A stretch of 64,000 nt of DNA from Nitrosomonas mobilis (GTDB taxonomy: Bacteria; Pseudomonadota; Gammaproteobacteria; Burkholderiales; Nitrosomonadaceae): the NCBI RefSeq assembly GCF_900103035.1, contig NZ_FMWO01000020.1, positions 86,094 through 150,093 of the forward strand, given 5' to 3'. This document shows positions 1 to 11,857 of this stretch, piece by piece; the first letter of the stretch is position 1; each line of letters starts with the position of its first letter. The notes below the pieces were generated by a model. It was given only the letters and a program-made list of their open reading frames with translations. It did no database searches and was not told where the DNA came from. A program made the position numbers and the translations under genes.

Positions 1-256
1 GTATCTCCGGAATGATTCCGCCTGCTTTCCGCCAGGCACGATAAATGGCGATATTGGCTGCCAGCATCACAGGCTGGGTATTGATGGTGAGATTGAGGGT
101 GGATTCCGGTCCGTTGGCAACCAGTGCCCAGATATCCTGGTGCAGAATTTCGCTGGCTTCCTCGAAAGTTGTCCGGACGACTATATCGTTGGCGTAACCA
201 AGCATCATGCCGATTGATTGGGAGCCTTGTCCTGGAAAAACAAAAGCAGTTTTCAT
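1..256 (-). CDS. fabD: Malonyl-CoA:ACP transacylase, N-terminal part (cut by window edge)
   Basis: This is the start of the enzyme that moves malonyl groups from CoA to acyl carrier protein, supplying extender units for fatty acid synthesis in the cytoplasm. Only about 85 codons are present before the left edge. Reading the minus strand from 256 gives MKTAFVFPGQGSQ, and the PGQGSQ motif is the family hallmark. The catalytic GHSLGE serine would lie beyond the edge. It starts 4 bp after the fabH stop, so the two are surely co-transcribed, in the usual plsX-fabH-fabD order. Family assignment is firm; completeness cannot be judged. Confidence 0.9.
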   Translation of the reverse strand, partial: MKTAFVFPGQGSQSIGMMLGYANDIVVRTTFEEASEILHQDIWALVANGPESTLNLTINTQPVMLAANIAIYRAWRKAGGIIPEI

Positions 257-260
257 TTTT

Positions 261-1217
261 TTACCAGCGTAACAGAACTGAACCCCAGGTAAACCCGCCG
301 CCTACCCCTTCAAGTATAACATGTTGATTCGACTGAATACGACCGTCCCTGACTGCGAGATCAAGTGCAAGTGGTATTGATGCTGCGGAGGTGTTGCCAT
401 GTTGCGAAACGGTTTCCACAACTTTATCTTCAGGAATACCGAGTTTTTTGGCAGTTGCATTGATGATGCGGATATTGGCCTGATGAGGAATCAGCCAGTC
501 TATATCGGATGCTTGTAAATTATTGGCTGCCAGTGCTTCCCGTGCGACTTCTTCCAGCACTTTTACCGCAAACTTGAAAACGGTACTACCCTCCATTGCA
601 ATATACGGAGTACCCTTAACCCTGCCGGCACAAATATATCCCGGTGCAGTCAGCGCATCACTATAACGCCCGTTGGCGTGGAGATGCGTGGAGAGGACGC
701 CGGGTTGTTCACTTTCGGTTAACACAACAGCTCCTGCTCCATCGCCAAATAGTACGCACGTGGTGCGATCCTGCCAGTCGATGATGCGTGAGTAGACTTC
801 GGTCCCGACGACCAGCGCATTCCGGCATTTTCCACTACGAATAAACATATCGGCCATTGCCAGTGCATAGATGAAGCCACTGCAGACCGCTTGAACGTCG
901 AATGCCGGTCCATTTTCTATTCCGAGTTTGTTTTGTAGAATACAGGCAGTGCTGGGGAAAATCATGTCCGGTGTCGTCGTGGCGACAATCACGAGATCAA
1001 TCGCCTGCGCAGGAATTTGTGCAGCTTCGAGCGCGTTTCTGCTTGCCTGCAGCGCCAGATCGCTTGCCATCTCATTATCAGCCGCGATATGCCGTTGGGT
1101 GATGCCGGTTCGGGTGCGAATCCATTCGTCGCTGGTATCCACCATCGATTCCAGATCCTGGTTAGTCAGAATTTTCTCTGGCAGATAGCCACCAGTTCCA
1201 ATAATGCGTGAATACAT
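261..1217 (-). CDS. fabH: 3-oxoacyl-ACP synthase III (KAS III)
   Basis: The enzyme condenses acetyl-CoA with malonyl-ACP to start type II fatty acid synthesis. The 318-residue length is normal. The catalytic triad is visible: Cys112 in AVCSGF, His245 in PHQANIR and Asn275 in HGNTSAAS, matching the E. coli numbering within one residue. The N-terminal GTGGYLPE and the Gly-rich C-terminal [10 protein letters not shown] are also typical. It lies 9 bp after plsX and 4 bp before fabD on the minus strand, so it is an internal gene of the lipid operon. Nothing unusual is seen. Confidence 0.97.
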   Translation of the reverse strand: MYSRIIGTGGYLPEKILTNQDLESMVDTSDEWIRTRTGITQRHIAADNEMASDLALQASRNALEAAQIPAQAIDLVIVATTTPDMIFPSTACILQNKLGIENGPAFDVQAVCSGFIYALAMADMFIRSGKCRNALVVGTEVYSRIIDWQDRTTCVLFGDGAGAVVLTESEQPGVLSTHLHANGRYSDALTAPGYICAGRVKGTPYIAMEGSTVFKFAVKVLEEVAREALAANNLQASDIDWLIPHQANIRIINATAKKLGIPEDKVVETVSQHGNTSAASIPLALDLAVRDGRIQSNQHVILEGVGGGFTWGSVLLRW

Positions 1218-1226
1218 GTCGATAAC

Positions 1227-2273
1227 CTAATTGACAGACGAAGAGTTCGCAGATAAATGCTGCGTATTGCGTTCAAGCAGTTCGACATGTTCACCCAGCT
1301 GACGAATCATGCCGCCACGCACTTCGTCCACCGCCCGTTTGATCGCACTGCAAAACGCTACCTTGTCCGCCGAGCCGTGGCTTTTAATGACAATGCCACG
1401 CAGACCCAGCAGGCTGGCGCCATTGTATTGACGATGATCGACGCGTCGCTTGAAAGCGTTGATGACTGGCATGGCCACGACCCCGGCTAGTTTGGTCAAT
1501 AAATTGCGCTTAAATTCTTCACGCAGGTAGCTGGCCAGCATTTGTGCCAGTCCTTCCGATGTTTTCAATGCAACATTGCCGACAAAACCATCGCATACCA
1601 CGACGTTGGTCGTTCCTTTGTAAATATCATTCCCTTCGACATTGCCATAGAAATTCAAGTCACTGGTGCGAAACAGCTCAGCAGCCTGCTTGACCACGTC
1701 ATTCCCTTTGATATCTTCTTCACCAATATTTAATAAACCAATAGTAGGCTCGGGAATATTCTCTACAGACGAGACCAGTGTCGCACCCATCACACCAAAC
1801 TGCAGCAGGTGTTCTGCCGTACAGTTGATATTCGCCCCAAGGTCAAGCACGTAGGTGTGTCCGAAAATGGTAGGCAGAACCACGGCCAGTGCCGGCCGGT
1901 CGATACCGGGTATCGTCTTGAGCACGAAACGGGAGGTTGCCAGCAATGCACCGGTGTTGCCGGCGCTGACACAGGCGTGAGCTTCGCCGCTTTTAACAAG
2001 ATTGATACTGACCCGCATGGAAGAGTCTTTTTTGTTACGCAGTGCCAGTGCGGGTGATTCATCCATGCCTACCACCTCACTGGCAGGGTGAATTCTAAGT
2101 CTTGGACTGAGCGCGACATTGAGTGCCCGGAGCTCTGCTTCGATCGCAGCTTGAATGCCAACCAGAACGATATCGGTTTCCTGGTCCTGGCGCAGATATT
2201 CAATGACGGAAGGTACGGTAACATGCGGACCATAATCACCACCCATGCAGTCGATTGCGACAGTTGTGTTCAC
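1227..2273 (-). CDS. plsX: Phosphate acyltransferase PlsX
   Basis: PlsX converts acyl-ACP to acyl-phosphate, the acyl donor for glycerol-3-phosphate acylation by PlsY in phospholipid synthesis. The protein is 348 residues, which is normal. Its start [11 protein letters not shown] and the internal [10 protein letters not shown] and [11 protein letters not shown] segments are family signatures. It lies 52 bp after rpmF and 9 bp before fabH on the minus strand, the standard proteobacterial order linking ribosome assembly with membrane lipid synthesis. A peripheral membrane location is known for the family; no transmembrane segment is needed or seen. Confidence 0.96.
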   Translation of the reverse strand: MNTTVAIDCMGGDYGPHVTVPSVIEYLRQDQETDIVLVGIQAAIEAELRALNVALSPRLRIHPASEVVGMDESPALALRNKKDSSMRVSINLVKSGEAHACVSAGNTGALLATSRFVLKTIPGIDRPALAVVLPTIFGHTYVLDLGANINCTAEHLLQFGVMGATLVSSVENIPEPTIGLLNIGEEDIKGNDVVKQAAELFRTSDLNFYGNVEGNDIYKGTTNVVVCDGFVGNVALKTSEGLAQMLASYLREEFKRNLLTKLAGVVAMPVINAFKRRVDHRQYNGASLLGLRGIVIKSHGSADKVAFCSAIKRAVDEVRGGMIRQLGEHVELLERNTQHLSANSSSVN

Positions 2274-2325
2274 TGGCGACGGCCATCAGGCAACCTGCCT
2301 GGCATAATGAAAAAAAAAGGCAAAA

Positions 2326-2508
2326 TTATTCGTCGTTCTTGGTTTTGAGTACCTTGCGTCCACGGTAAAACCCATTTGGACTGATATGGTGGCGCAAATG
2401 GGTTTCGCCAGTCGTTGGTTCAATTGCTAGCGGGGGAGAGGTTAGCGCATCGTGAGAACGGTGCATTCCCCTTTTTGATGGAGATTTTTTATTCTGTTGA
2501 ACAGCCAT
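2326..2508 (-). CDS. rpmF: 50S ribosomal protein L32
   Basis: This is the 60-residue large-subunit protein L32. The true start is the ATG at 2508 giving [20 protein letters not shown]. An upstream ATG in the same frame at 2559 would add 17 residues that no L32 has, so it was not used. The conserved N-terminal QQNK(K)SPSKRGMRRSHD-type motif is clear. The zinc-binding cysteines found in some L32 proteins are absent, as is common in proteobacteria. The gene lies between yceD and plsX, the classic arrangement. Confidence 0.95.
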   Translation of the reverse strand: MAVQQNKKSPSKRGMHRSHDALTSPPLAIEPTTGETHLRHHISPNGFYRGRKVLKTKNDE

Positions 2509-2624
2509 GATATTGAACTCCGGAAAATAATGGGTAAAAAACTCAAGATTTGGTGCCATAGTCGCTTGCGCCTATTATACAGGCGCACACGTCAGCTTTG
2601 GTGTTGGTTAATCAATAATCAAGT

Positions 2625-3131
2625 CTAGTGTGATTGTTTTAATGATTTCAGCGCTGCGAAAGGATGAGTTTTATTGGCCTGGTTTTGTGTTTTGTGCGGT
2701 TTGCCAGTCTGCCGACAGGTTATATCGTCATGACGTGGCGAAAACGGCAGCCCCAGAATGATTTCGTCCTCAATCAATGCAAAAGCATCCAGTTCTTCCG
2801 AAGCCGGTATGGCATCGACAAGACTGTCCTCGTCGTAGCGAGCGAGTTCGTCTTCGTTTTTTGCCAGTATCAATTCGGACTCCAGGCTGAGTGGATACGA
2901 CATTTTATCCAGACAGCGTTGGCAACAGAGATTGATCATGCCGCGAATCGTTACTCGAAGTACAAGTCTGTCATGCTTGTCGACATCACCACTAAGCTGA
3001 TAATCAATCCTGCCGACATTGTCTGCCAGAAAATCCCGTAAACGGGAAAAATTTTCAGGTAATATGCTGCCACTCAGCGAATCGGTAGCATGAGAAAATT
3101 TAAACGCGTTGATTACCAGTTGCTTGAGCAT
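2625..3131 (-). CDS. yceD: DUF177 family protein YceD (23S rRNA accumulation protein)
   Basis: This is a 168-residue member of the DUF177/YceD family encoded just ahead of rpmF. In E. coli and chloroplasts the family is linked to 23S rRNA accumulation; the biochemical role is not settled. The visible signature is the central LCCQRCLDKM, with the conserved Cys-x-x-Cys, followed by the acidic DAIPASEELD segment and a C-terminal ILGLPFSPRHDD stretch. No signal peptide or membrane helix is present. It is the first gene of the minus-strand lipid operon. The 120 bp separating it from the divergent maf gene should hold promoters for both directions. Confidence 0.88.
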   Translation of the reverse strand: MLKQLVINAFKFSHATDSLSGSILPENFSRLRDFLADNVGRIDYQLSGDVDKHDRLVLRVTIRGMINLCCQRCLDKMSYPLSLESELILAKNEDELARYDEDSLVDAIPASEELDAFALIEDEIILGLPFSPRHDDITCRQTGKPHKTQNQANKTHPFAALKSLKQSH

Positions 3132-3251
3132 AAGGCGCGCATATTATATTTTTTATGCTAACGTGTCAAAGAATGTCGATCAACTGTCCTGATTGTCCTG
3201 CATTGTCCATTTTTCCACATCAACTATTACGTCTCATCTATTACTTGAATA

Positions 3252-3836
3252 ATGACTTTTTCACGAATTGTCCTGGGTTCTAGCTCTGTATATCGGTGTG
3301 AGCTGCTTGCGCGTTTGAAGATTCCGTTTGAGACTGCAAATCCTGCAATTGATGAATCTGCATTACCTGATGAAGTGCCATCGGCAACTGCGCTCAGATT
3401 GGCTGCGGAAAAGGCGCATGCAGTGGCGGGGCAGTTTTCTGATGCGCTGATTATTTCAGCCGATCAGGTGGCAATATTAGCGGGACATCGCTTGGGAAAA
3501 CCACTTAATCACGCCAATGCTACTAGTCAGTTACGCCAAGTGCGTGGTAAGGAAGTAGTATTCCATACGGCGTTGTGTTTGTTGAACAGTCGCTCCAAAC
3601 GTATTCAATCTTGTGTTGTGCCAAGTGTGGTGCGGTTTCGGCAGGTGAGTGACAGTCAGATCGAACGCTATCTGGCTAGAGAGCAGCCGTATCACTGTGC
3701 TGGCAGTGCGAAATCGGAGGGCTTGGGCATTGCGCTGATTGAGCGTATTACTGGTGATGACCCCAACGCCTTGATTGGCCTGCCGCTGATCGCACTGGTG
3801 GAAATGCTGGGCAACGAGGGCGTGGATGTGTTGTAA
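3252..3836 (+). CDS. Maf/YceF-type nucleoside triphosphate pyrophosphatase
   Basis: This 194-residue Maf-family protein hydrolyses non-canonical nucleoside triphosphates in the cytoplasm. The N-terminal [14 protein letters not shown] carries the substrate-binding Ser-Arg pattern, and SADQVAIL contains the catalytic aspartate. The C-terminal [18 protein letters not shown] and ALIGLPL are typical of the YceF branch, whose characterised member prefers 7-methyl-GTP. That placement is from sequence resemblance only. It is divergent from yceD, the usual position of yceF next to yceD-rpmF. The following outer-membrane gene starts about 47 bp downstream. Confidence 0.9.
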   Translation: MTFSRIVLGSSSVYRCELLARLKIPFETANPAIDESALPDEVPSATALRLAAEKAHAVAGQFSDALIISADQVAILAGHRLGKPLNHANATSQLRQVRGKEVVFHTALCLLNSRSKRIQSCVVPSVVRFRQVSDSQIERYLAREQPYHCAGSAKSEGLGIALIERITGDDPNALIGLPLIALVEMLGNEGVDVL

Positions 3837-3882
3837 CCAATCGCGGATAGCTTACTCGCCTGCCGACACAACCAAGCTCAAT

Positions 3883-5238
3883 ATGCGGTCCTGGATGCAC
3901 ATTGGACGTGCTATGGCAGGTTTGATCCTGGTTGTAACTGGCGTGCTGGTGGTGCTGGGCGACGTTGCTGTTGCTCAGACGAGTTCTCCGGTTATGGATC
4001 AGTATATTGATCGAGAGGCGAGTCTGCCGAATATGGTGAGTATCAACACGCTCACTTTGCCACAGGCACTGGAGCTTGTTATGCAAAATAACCCTGAATT
4101 GACCGCTGCCGCCAGGGAGATCAGTGCGCTTGAAGGTACCAAACTGCAGGCCAGTGTTTTCAGAAATCCCGATTTTATTACTGAAACCGAAGAAATTAAC
4201 TCGCACAATCGCAATATCCAGCCGTTCGTCACGCTGCGCATCAGCCAGTTGTTCGAGCTGGGCGGCAAGCGGCACGCCCGGATGAATGTGGCAGGAATGA
4301 GTCAGGAAGTGGCGCAGCAGGCTTATGAAGTCAAGCGTGTCGATATCATGGCGCGTACGGCAGATACCTTTATTGATGTGCTGGAAGGACAGGCGCTGGT
4401 GGATGTGCTTGAAAACACCCTGCAATTGACCGAACTCGCGTTAAGCACTGCTAATAAGCGCGTTGCAGCGGACAAAGCTCCTCCGATGGAGGCGATTCGC
4501 TCCAAAGTGAATTTATCCACGGTCGGTGTCGAGCTGGAACAGGCCAGGCGCAATCTGGCGGCGGCAAAAACCAGATTAGCCTTGCTGTGGGGAGAGCACA
4601 CACCACAATTCAGCCTGGTGCAGGGGGAGCTGGAATCATTCGTAACTATTCCAGGACTCGACCGCCTGCTTGAATATATCGAGACAAATCCAGTGCTGCT
4701 ACAAAGCAGCAAGCAAATTACGCAACGTGAAGCGATGCTGGATCTTGAAAATGCGCGCCGTATTCCGGATATCCGGCTAGGTGCAGCCATTCGCCGGTAT
4801 CTGGAACTAGATCAGAATACTGCCTTGCTTGACATGTCGATACCCATTCCGATTTTTGACCGTAATCAGGGCAATCGACTGGAGGCGCAGCAGCGAATTT
4901 ATCAGGCACGCGATCAACGCATGGCTGTCGAGCTCCAGTTGAGAACTGAATTGACACGTGTCTATGAGAGCCTGCTGGCAGCACAGAGAGAAACACAGAC
5001 ACTGCGCGATGAAGTGTTGCCTGGAGCGCAAAAGGCATTTGAATTGACTAACCGTGGCTATCAGCTCGGTAAATTCAGCTTTCTGGAAATGCTAGATGCA
5101 CAACGTGTCTTTTTCCAGAACCGAACGCTTTATGTGCGTGCACTCGCTAACTACCAGCGGCTGGTTAATGCGCTCGAACGGCTGGTGGCCGCACCGCTAG
5201 AACATTTCACTATCCGCCGCAACGGAAATAATCAATGA
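3883..5238 (+). CDS. CzcC-like outer membrane efflux protein (TolC family)
   Basis: This is the outer membrane channel of a tripartite metal efflux pump. The chosen start at 3883 gives MRSWMHIGRAMAGLILVV, a clean signal peptide ending near VAVAQ. An in-frame start at 3826 would overlap the maf stop and place a polar tail before the signal. Two outer membrane efflux repeats follow, the first beginning LTLPQALELVMQNNPEL and the second around the ILEYIETNPVLL-like region near the middle. The coiled helices near the C-terminus end in FSFLEMLDAQRVFF, typical of CzcC. Its stop overlaps the next gene's start by 4 bp, so it is translationally coupled to the adaptor gene. Confidence 0.9.
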   Translation: MRSWMHIGRAMAGLILVVTGVLVVLGDVAVAQTSSPVMDQYIDREASLPNMVSINTLTLPQALELVMQNNPELTAAAREISALEGTKLQASVFRNPDFITETEEINSHNRNIQPFVTLRISQLFELGGKRHARMNVAGMSQEVAQQAYEVKRVDIMARTADTFIDVLEGQALVDVLENTLQLTELALSTANKRVAADKAPPMEAIRSKVNLSTVGVELEQARRNLAAAKTRLALLWGEHTPQFSLVQGELESFVTIPGLDRLLEYIETNPVLLQSSKQITQREAMLDLENARRIPDIRLGAAIRRYLELDQNTALLDMSIPIPIFDRNQGNRLEAQQRIYQARDQRMAVELQLRTELTRVYESLLAAQRETQTLRDEVLPGAQKAFELTNRGYQLGKFSFLEMLDAQRVFFQNRTLYVRALANYQRLVNALERLVAAPLEHFTIRRNGNNQ

Positions 5239-6737
5239 ATACTACACGGTATCTACCTTTTGTCGTGGTGATCCTGATTGGCATTGTGTTTGCTGCCGGA
5301 GTTCTTCTGCTGGACAGATCCGACTCTCTCGTTTCTGCTGAACAGGCATCTTCAACTACCGCTGACGCGGCCCCCGATGCTGAGTCAGAAAAAGGCCCAA
5401 AAGGCGGGCTGTTATTTGCCAAGGATAAATTTTCGCTGGAATTGACCATTTATGAAAAAGGTGTGCCGCCCCATTTCAGGGTTTACCTCTATGAGAGTGG
5501 CAAACCACTCATTCCTAAAGCTGCAAACGTAACCATCGTGTTGTCACGGTTGGGCAGGGCGGCGGAGGTTTACCAGCTGAGTCCGGCGGCCCATTATCTG
5601 ACCAATGATAAGGAAGTCGAGGAGCCGCATTCGTTTGAAATGGTGATTTCCGCTGATTATGGAGGCAGAACCTACCGCTGGGGGCACAGCCAGATTGAGG
5701 GGCGGGTAGAAATGGATGATACAACTCTTGCCAGCAGTGGTGTCGAAATCGCGACCGCTGGGCCAGCGGTCATTCAGCCGAAAACCACCTTGCCAGGCGA
5801 AGTCATTTTCAATGAGCACCAGATCGTGCATGTTATACCCCGGTTGCCGGGAATGGTGGTGACAGTTCAGGCGCATCATGGCCAGAAGATGAGCAAGGGC
5901 GATGTGCTTCTGGTAATCGAAAGCCCGGCACTGGCCGAATTGCGCAGTCAATACTTGTCTGCGCGCAGTCGCCTACAACTGGCGGAAGCGGTTTTCAAAC
6001 GGGAGGAAACCTTGTGGCGGGAGAAAATTACTGCCAAGCAGGATTATCTGGTGGCCAAACAGCAGTGGCAAGAAGCCAGAATTGCAATGCAACTGGCAGC
6101 TGAGCGTCTGCATGCGCTCGGCGTATCACCGGAATCCGGATGGGCAGAAAAAAATCTTGCCCGTTATGAACTGCGCTCACCGATTGACGGCATCATTATT
6201 GACAAAGCGGCGGTGACGGGCGAGGCGGTTCCGGAGAACAAGACAGTTTTCATTGTTGCGGATATTTCAACGGTCTGGGCAGCTGTCAAGGTATTTCCTT
6301 CCGATCTGCACCGTGTCCATGTTGGCCAGAAAGCAGTTATCCGTGCCGATGCACAGGATCTGCAGCAGCAGGGAACGGTAATTTATGTAACAACATTGCT
6401 GGATAATGTCACTCGTACCGCCATCGCTCGTGTTGAACTTGATAATCACACAGAAAAATGGCGTCCAGGTATGTTCGTCAAGGCAGATTTGTTGGCCAAA
6501 GCAATCGAGGTGCCGGTGGCGGTATCGCTGGATGCTATACAGACACTTCGTGATAGTCCGGTTGTATTTGGCCGCTATGGCGATTATCTGGAGATGCGCC
6601 CACTCAAACTGGGTGTGAGCGATGACAAGCTAATTGAGGTGGTTGAAGGATTATCGGTCGGTGAGCAGTATGCGATCGGCAACAGTTATGCCATTAAGGC
6701 GGAACTGGGTAAGGCAGGGGCGTCGCATGATCATTGA
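5235..6737 (+). CDS. CzcB-like periplasmic adaptor (membrane fusion) protein
   Basis: This is the adaptor that links the inner-membrane RND pump to the outer-membrane channel. It has 500 residues. One N-terminal membrane segment (about residues 7-27) is followed by an extra domain of about 120 residues starting GPKGGLLFAKDKF, found in several CzcB-like proteins and thought to sit in the periplasm. The barrel-sandwich halves follow (PGMVVTVQAHHGQKMSKGDVLLVIESP and YELRSPIDGIIIDKAAVTGEAV, quoted in part), separated by a coiled-coil hairpin. The protein ends in KAGASHDH, a His-containing tail. Its coding sequence overlaps the CzcC-like gene by 4 bp and precedes the pump gene by 47 bp. Confidence 0.92.
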   Translation: MNTTRYLPFVVVILIGIVFAAGVLLLDRSDSLVSAEQASSTTADAAPDAESEKGPKGGLLFAKDKFSLELTIYEKGVPPHFRVYLYESGKPLIPKAANVTIVLSRLGRAAEVYQLSPAAHYLTNDKEVEEPHSFEMVISADYGGRTYRWGHSQIEGRVEMDDTTLASSGVEIATAGPAVIQPKTTLPGEVIFNEHQIVHVIPRLPGMVVTVQAHHGQKMSKGDVLLVIESPALAELRSQYLSARSRLQLAEAVFKREETLWREKITAKQDYLVAKQQWQEARIAMQLAAERLHALGVSPESGWAEKNLARYELRSPIDGIIIDKAAVTGEAVPENKTVFIVADISTVWAAVKVFPSDLHRVHVGQKAVIRADAQDLQQQGTVIYVTTLLDNVTRTAIARVELDNHTEKWRPGMFVKADLLAKAIEVPVAVSLDAIQTLRDSPVVFGRYGDYLEMRPLKLGVSDDKLIEVVEGLSVGEQYAIGNSYAIKAELGKAGASHDH

Positions 6738-6763
6738 TATGCGGACGGGTCTTTCTGAACTAA

Positions 6764-9982
<3,219 letters not shown>

Positions 9983-10111
9983 AAATATACTCGACCAAAT
10001 GTCAGAATATTTGTCGGATTTTTTTACATATTGTATATAGTAGATTCTTCAAAAAGTAGTGTTTATTTTTAATTGTTTGATTATAAATGATTGATAGGCA
10101 TTTTAGAAAAA

Positions 10112-10126
10112 TGGCATGAGATGTGC
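10112..10126 (+). promoter_or_regulatory. Candidate sigma-54 (RpoN) promoter of the HPr-rel-A cassette
   Basis: The bases TGGCATG-AGAT-GTGC match the RpoN consensus TGGCACG-N4-TTGC at the invariant GG (-24) and GC (-12), with correct spacing and only two differences in the core. It lies in a 243 bp AT-rich gap after the efflux pump and about 100 bp before the first cassette gene, so transcription would begin near 10138. Sigma-54 control is known for exosortase/PEP-CTERM genes in related bacteria; the link to this cassette is inference. Confidence 0.6.
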
Positions 10127-10225
10127 CTATAACTTAATAGGCGTTCAGAAATTTATTTTTCCGGTGCGCGGGATTGTTATACTAACGAGGCTAAGTAACT
10201 TAATGTTTTGTATAAGAGGTGAAGC

Positions 10226-10654
10226 ATGATGTCCGAGGAAAAAATACAGCAACCAGTAGCGAGCGATATGAAAAATGACGGATTGGCTGTTGCTCCCCAA
10301 CTGAAGCGCAGACGGCTGCTCAAAAGTACGGTCGCGATTCCGGTGATTATGACACTTTCCAGTGGTGCGGCACTGGCACGTACCAGTAACCTGGTCGGGG
10401 CTGTCGATCTCGGAAATGCAGCTACAGTAACGAATGCGGAAAATCAGTCGCAAATCGTCTGCGTGATACCTGATCCAAATGAAGACCAAACGGGTGCGCC
10501 GCCTTATGATCTTGGTACTTCGCCACAAGGTATTCTGGGTCCGGCAGATCAGACGCTTGCGGATCAAGCTGTTTTTTGTCAGGGCCAGGGCGGAATTTTA
10601 ATATCAGCAACGGCTTTTACCTCGTTGCAGGGCAAAGGATTGCATATTCTTTAA
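10226..10654 (+). CDS. Small exported protein with Tat-like signal, first gene of HPr-rel-A cassette
   Basis: This is a 142-residue protein of unknown function. After about 28 polar residues comes KRRRLLKSTVAIPVIMTLSS and then ALARTS, which fits a twin-arginine signal (RRxLLK, hydrophobic stretch, Ala-x-Ala cleavage site). The mature part of about 85 residues has two cysteines and Pro/Gly/Gln-rich sequence (DQTGAPPYDLGTSPQG). It starts at ATG 10226 behind a good AGAGGTGA ribosome site; ATG 10229 is an alternative. The next gene begins 1 bp after its stop. The position directly ahead of a PqqD-like protein makes it a candidate substrate or precursor of the cassette, which is inference from context only. 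Confidence 0.7.
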   Translation: MMSEEKIQQPVASDMKNDGLAVAPQLKRRRLLKSTVAIPVIMTLSSGAALARTSNLVGAVDLGNAATVTNAENQSQIVCVIPDPNEDQTGAPPYDLGTSPQGILGPADQTLADQAVFCQGQGGILISATAFTSLQGKGLHIL

Positions 10655-10655
10655 A

Positions 10656-10952
10656 TTGGATACCTTATCGCAATGGTGCGCGGTTGACTTTGCATCGTTG
10701 CGGATGGTTGATTGGGATGGCGAATTTACCGTTTTTCAGCCTGCTGCCGGTAAAACCCATTTTCTGAACGAAATGGGCCTGCAAGTTCTGATATTGCTTG
10801 ACCAGTCACCTGCGACGCTGGAGCGGCTGTGTCAGCTCCTGGCGGAGCATTTCTCATTATTGCTGGATGAATCCTTCATGCAGCAAATCCAGCAAACATT
10901 GCATCGTTTCGAAGCGCTTGGTCTGGTTGCTTATGTCAATTTTTCCCAGTGA
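10656..10952 (+). CDS. PqqD-like protein of the HPr-rel-A system
   Basis: This 98-residue protein has the PqqD winged-helix pattern: a strand-rich start (LRMVDWDGEFTVFQ), then GKTHFLNEMGLQVLILLDQS and a helical C-terminal half ending GLVAYVN. PqqD relatives bind leader peptides of ribosomally made peptides. In databases this branch is named, from memory, HPr-rel-A system PqqD family peptide chaperone. The only start that covers the full domain is TTG at 10656, because an in-frame stop lies at 10599 and there is no ATG or GTG between. Its stop overlaps the kinase start codon, indicating coupled translation. Confidence 0.8.
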   Translation: MDTLSQWCAVDFASLRMVDWDGEFTVFQPAAGKTHFLNEMGLQVLILLDQSPATLERLCQLLAEHFSLLLDESFMQQIQQTLHRFEALGLVAYVNFSQ

Positions 10953-11857
10953 AAGTCGAGCAGCTTTCGCTGGAGGAATTTCGTGCCCGGCTTGGCAGTA
11001 AAAATGGGCTACGGATTCAGTTTGGACCTTTCGTTGTTCGCATTCAGAGTTTTTTACCATCACTTGCTAATCCGTTATATCGATTGTATGCGTTTTATAC
11101 TTTAGCTAATGACGATATTGCCGAATTCCACGTACAGATCGTTTCCAAACGTTCACTAAGGCGTCCGTTCACACCTTTTGTGCAGTTCCTGGTGGATGGC
11201 CAGGCGCCCTTTCCCGCTGCCCCTGTCCACCACGCACTGACGATGCTCGAATGGGGTATCAATCTCGCAATCGCCGTGCGTGTCAATCATTTTTTACTGT
11301 TCCATTGCGCCGCGGTCGAGCGTAATGGCCATGTCCTGTTGCTGCCAGCGTGGCCGGGTAGTGGCAAGACGACTTTGTGTGCCGCGCTTATTCACCATGG
11401 TTACCGGCTGTTTTCGGATGAATTCGGTCTAATGCACGTGCAATCGGGTAACTTTTTTCCATTGCCGCGCCTGATGCCGCTCAAGAATCAGGCAATTGGT
11501 GCGATTCGTGATTTTCTTCCTGAAGTCACGCTGGGGCCGGAGATTCATGGCACGCTGAAGGGAACGGTGGCGCATGTACGCCCGCCCGAGGCCAGTATCG
11601 ATCGTGAAGATGAGCCGGCAATTCCACGCTGGATTGTTTTTCCCAAATGGACCGCCCATCAGCCGTTACAGCTTGAGGAAATGCCGCGTTCCGAGGCATT
11701 TTTGCTGCTGGCAAGCAATGCCTTTAATTATGAAGTGCTCGGAGAGGTGGCGTTTGACGCCGTCACTGGCCTGATCCAGCGTTGCGAATGCCGCAAACTG
11801 GTCTACTCCGATTTTGACAGCGCACTAGTGGCATTAAATGCACTCACCGATGACTGA
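10949..11857 (+). CDS. HprK-related kinase A
   Basis: This 302-residue protein resembles the catalytic domain of HPr kinase/phosphorylase. A P-loop GSGKTT is at residues 137-142 inside LLPAWPGSGKTTLCAAL, followed by LFSDEFGL near residue 157 and the PRLMPLKN segment near 173. The normal HprK N-terminal domain is replaced by about 115 unrelated residues. Its substrate is unknown; no HPr/PtsH gene is nearby. It starts with GTG overlapping the PqqD-like gene by 4 bp and ends 8 bp inside the next gene. The tight packing indicates one functional unit. Confidence 0.85.
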   Translation: MKVEQLSLEEFRARLGSKNGLRIQFGPFVVRIQSFLPSLANPLYRLYAFYTLANDDIAEFHVQIVSKRSLRRPFTPFVQFLVDGQAPFPAAPVHHALTMLEWGINLAIAVRVNHFLLFHCAAVERNGHVLLLPAWPGSGKTTLCAALIHHGYRLFSDEFGLMHVQSGNFFPLPRLMPLKNQAIGAIRDFLPEVTLGPEIHGTLKGTVAHVRPPEASIDREDEPAIPRWIVFPKWTAHQPLQLEEMPRSEAFLLLASNAFNYEVLGEVAFDAVTGLIQRCECRKLVYSDFDSALVALNALTDD

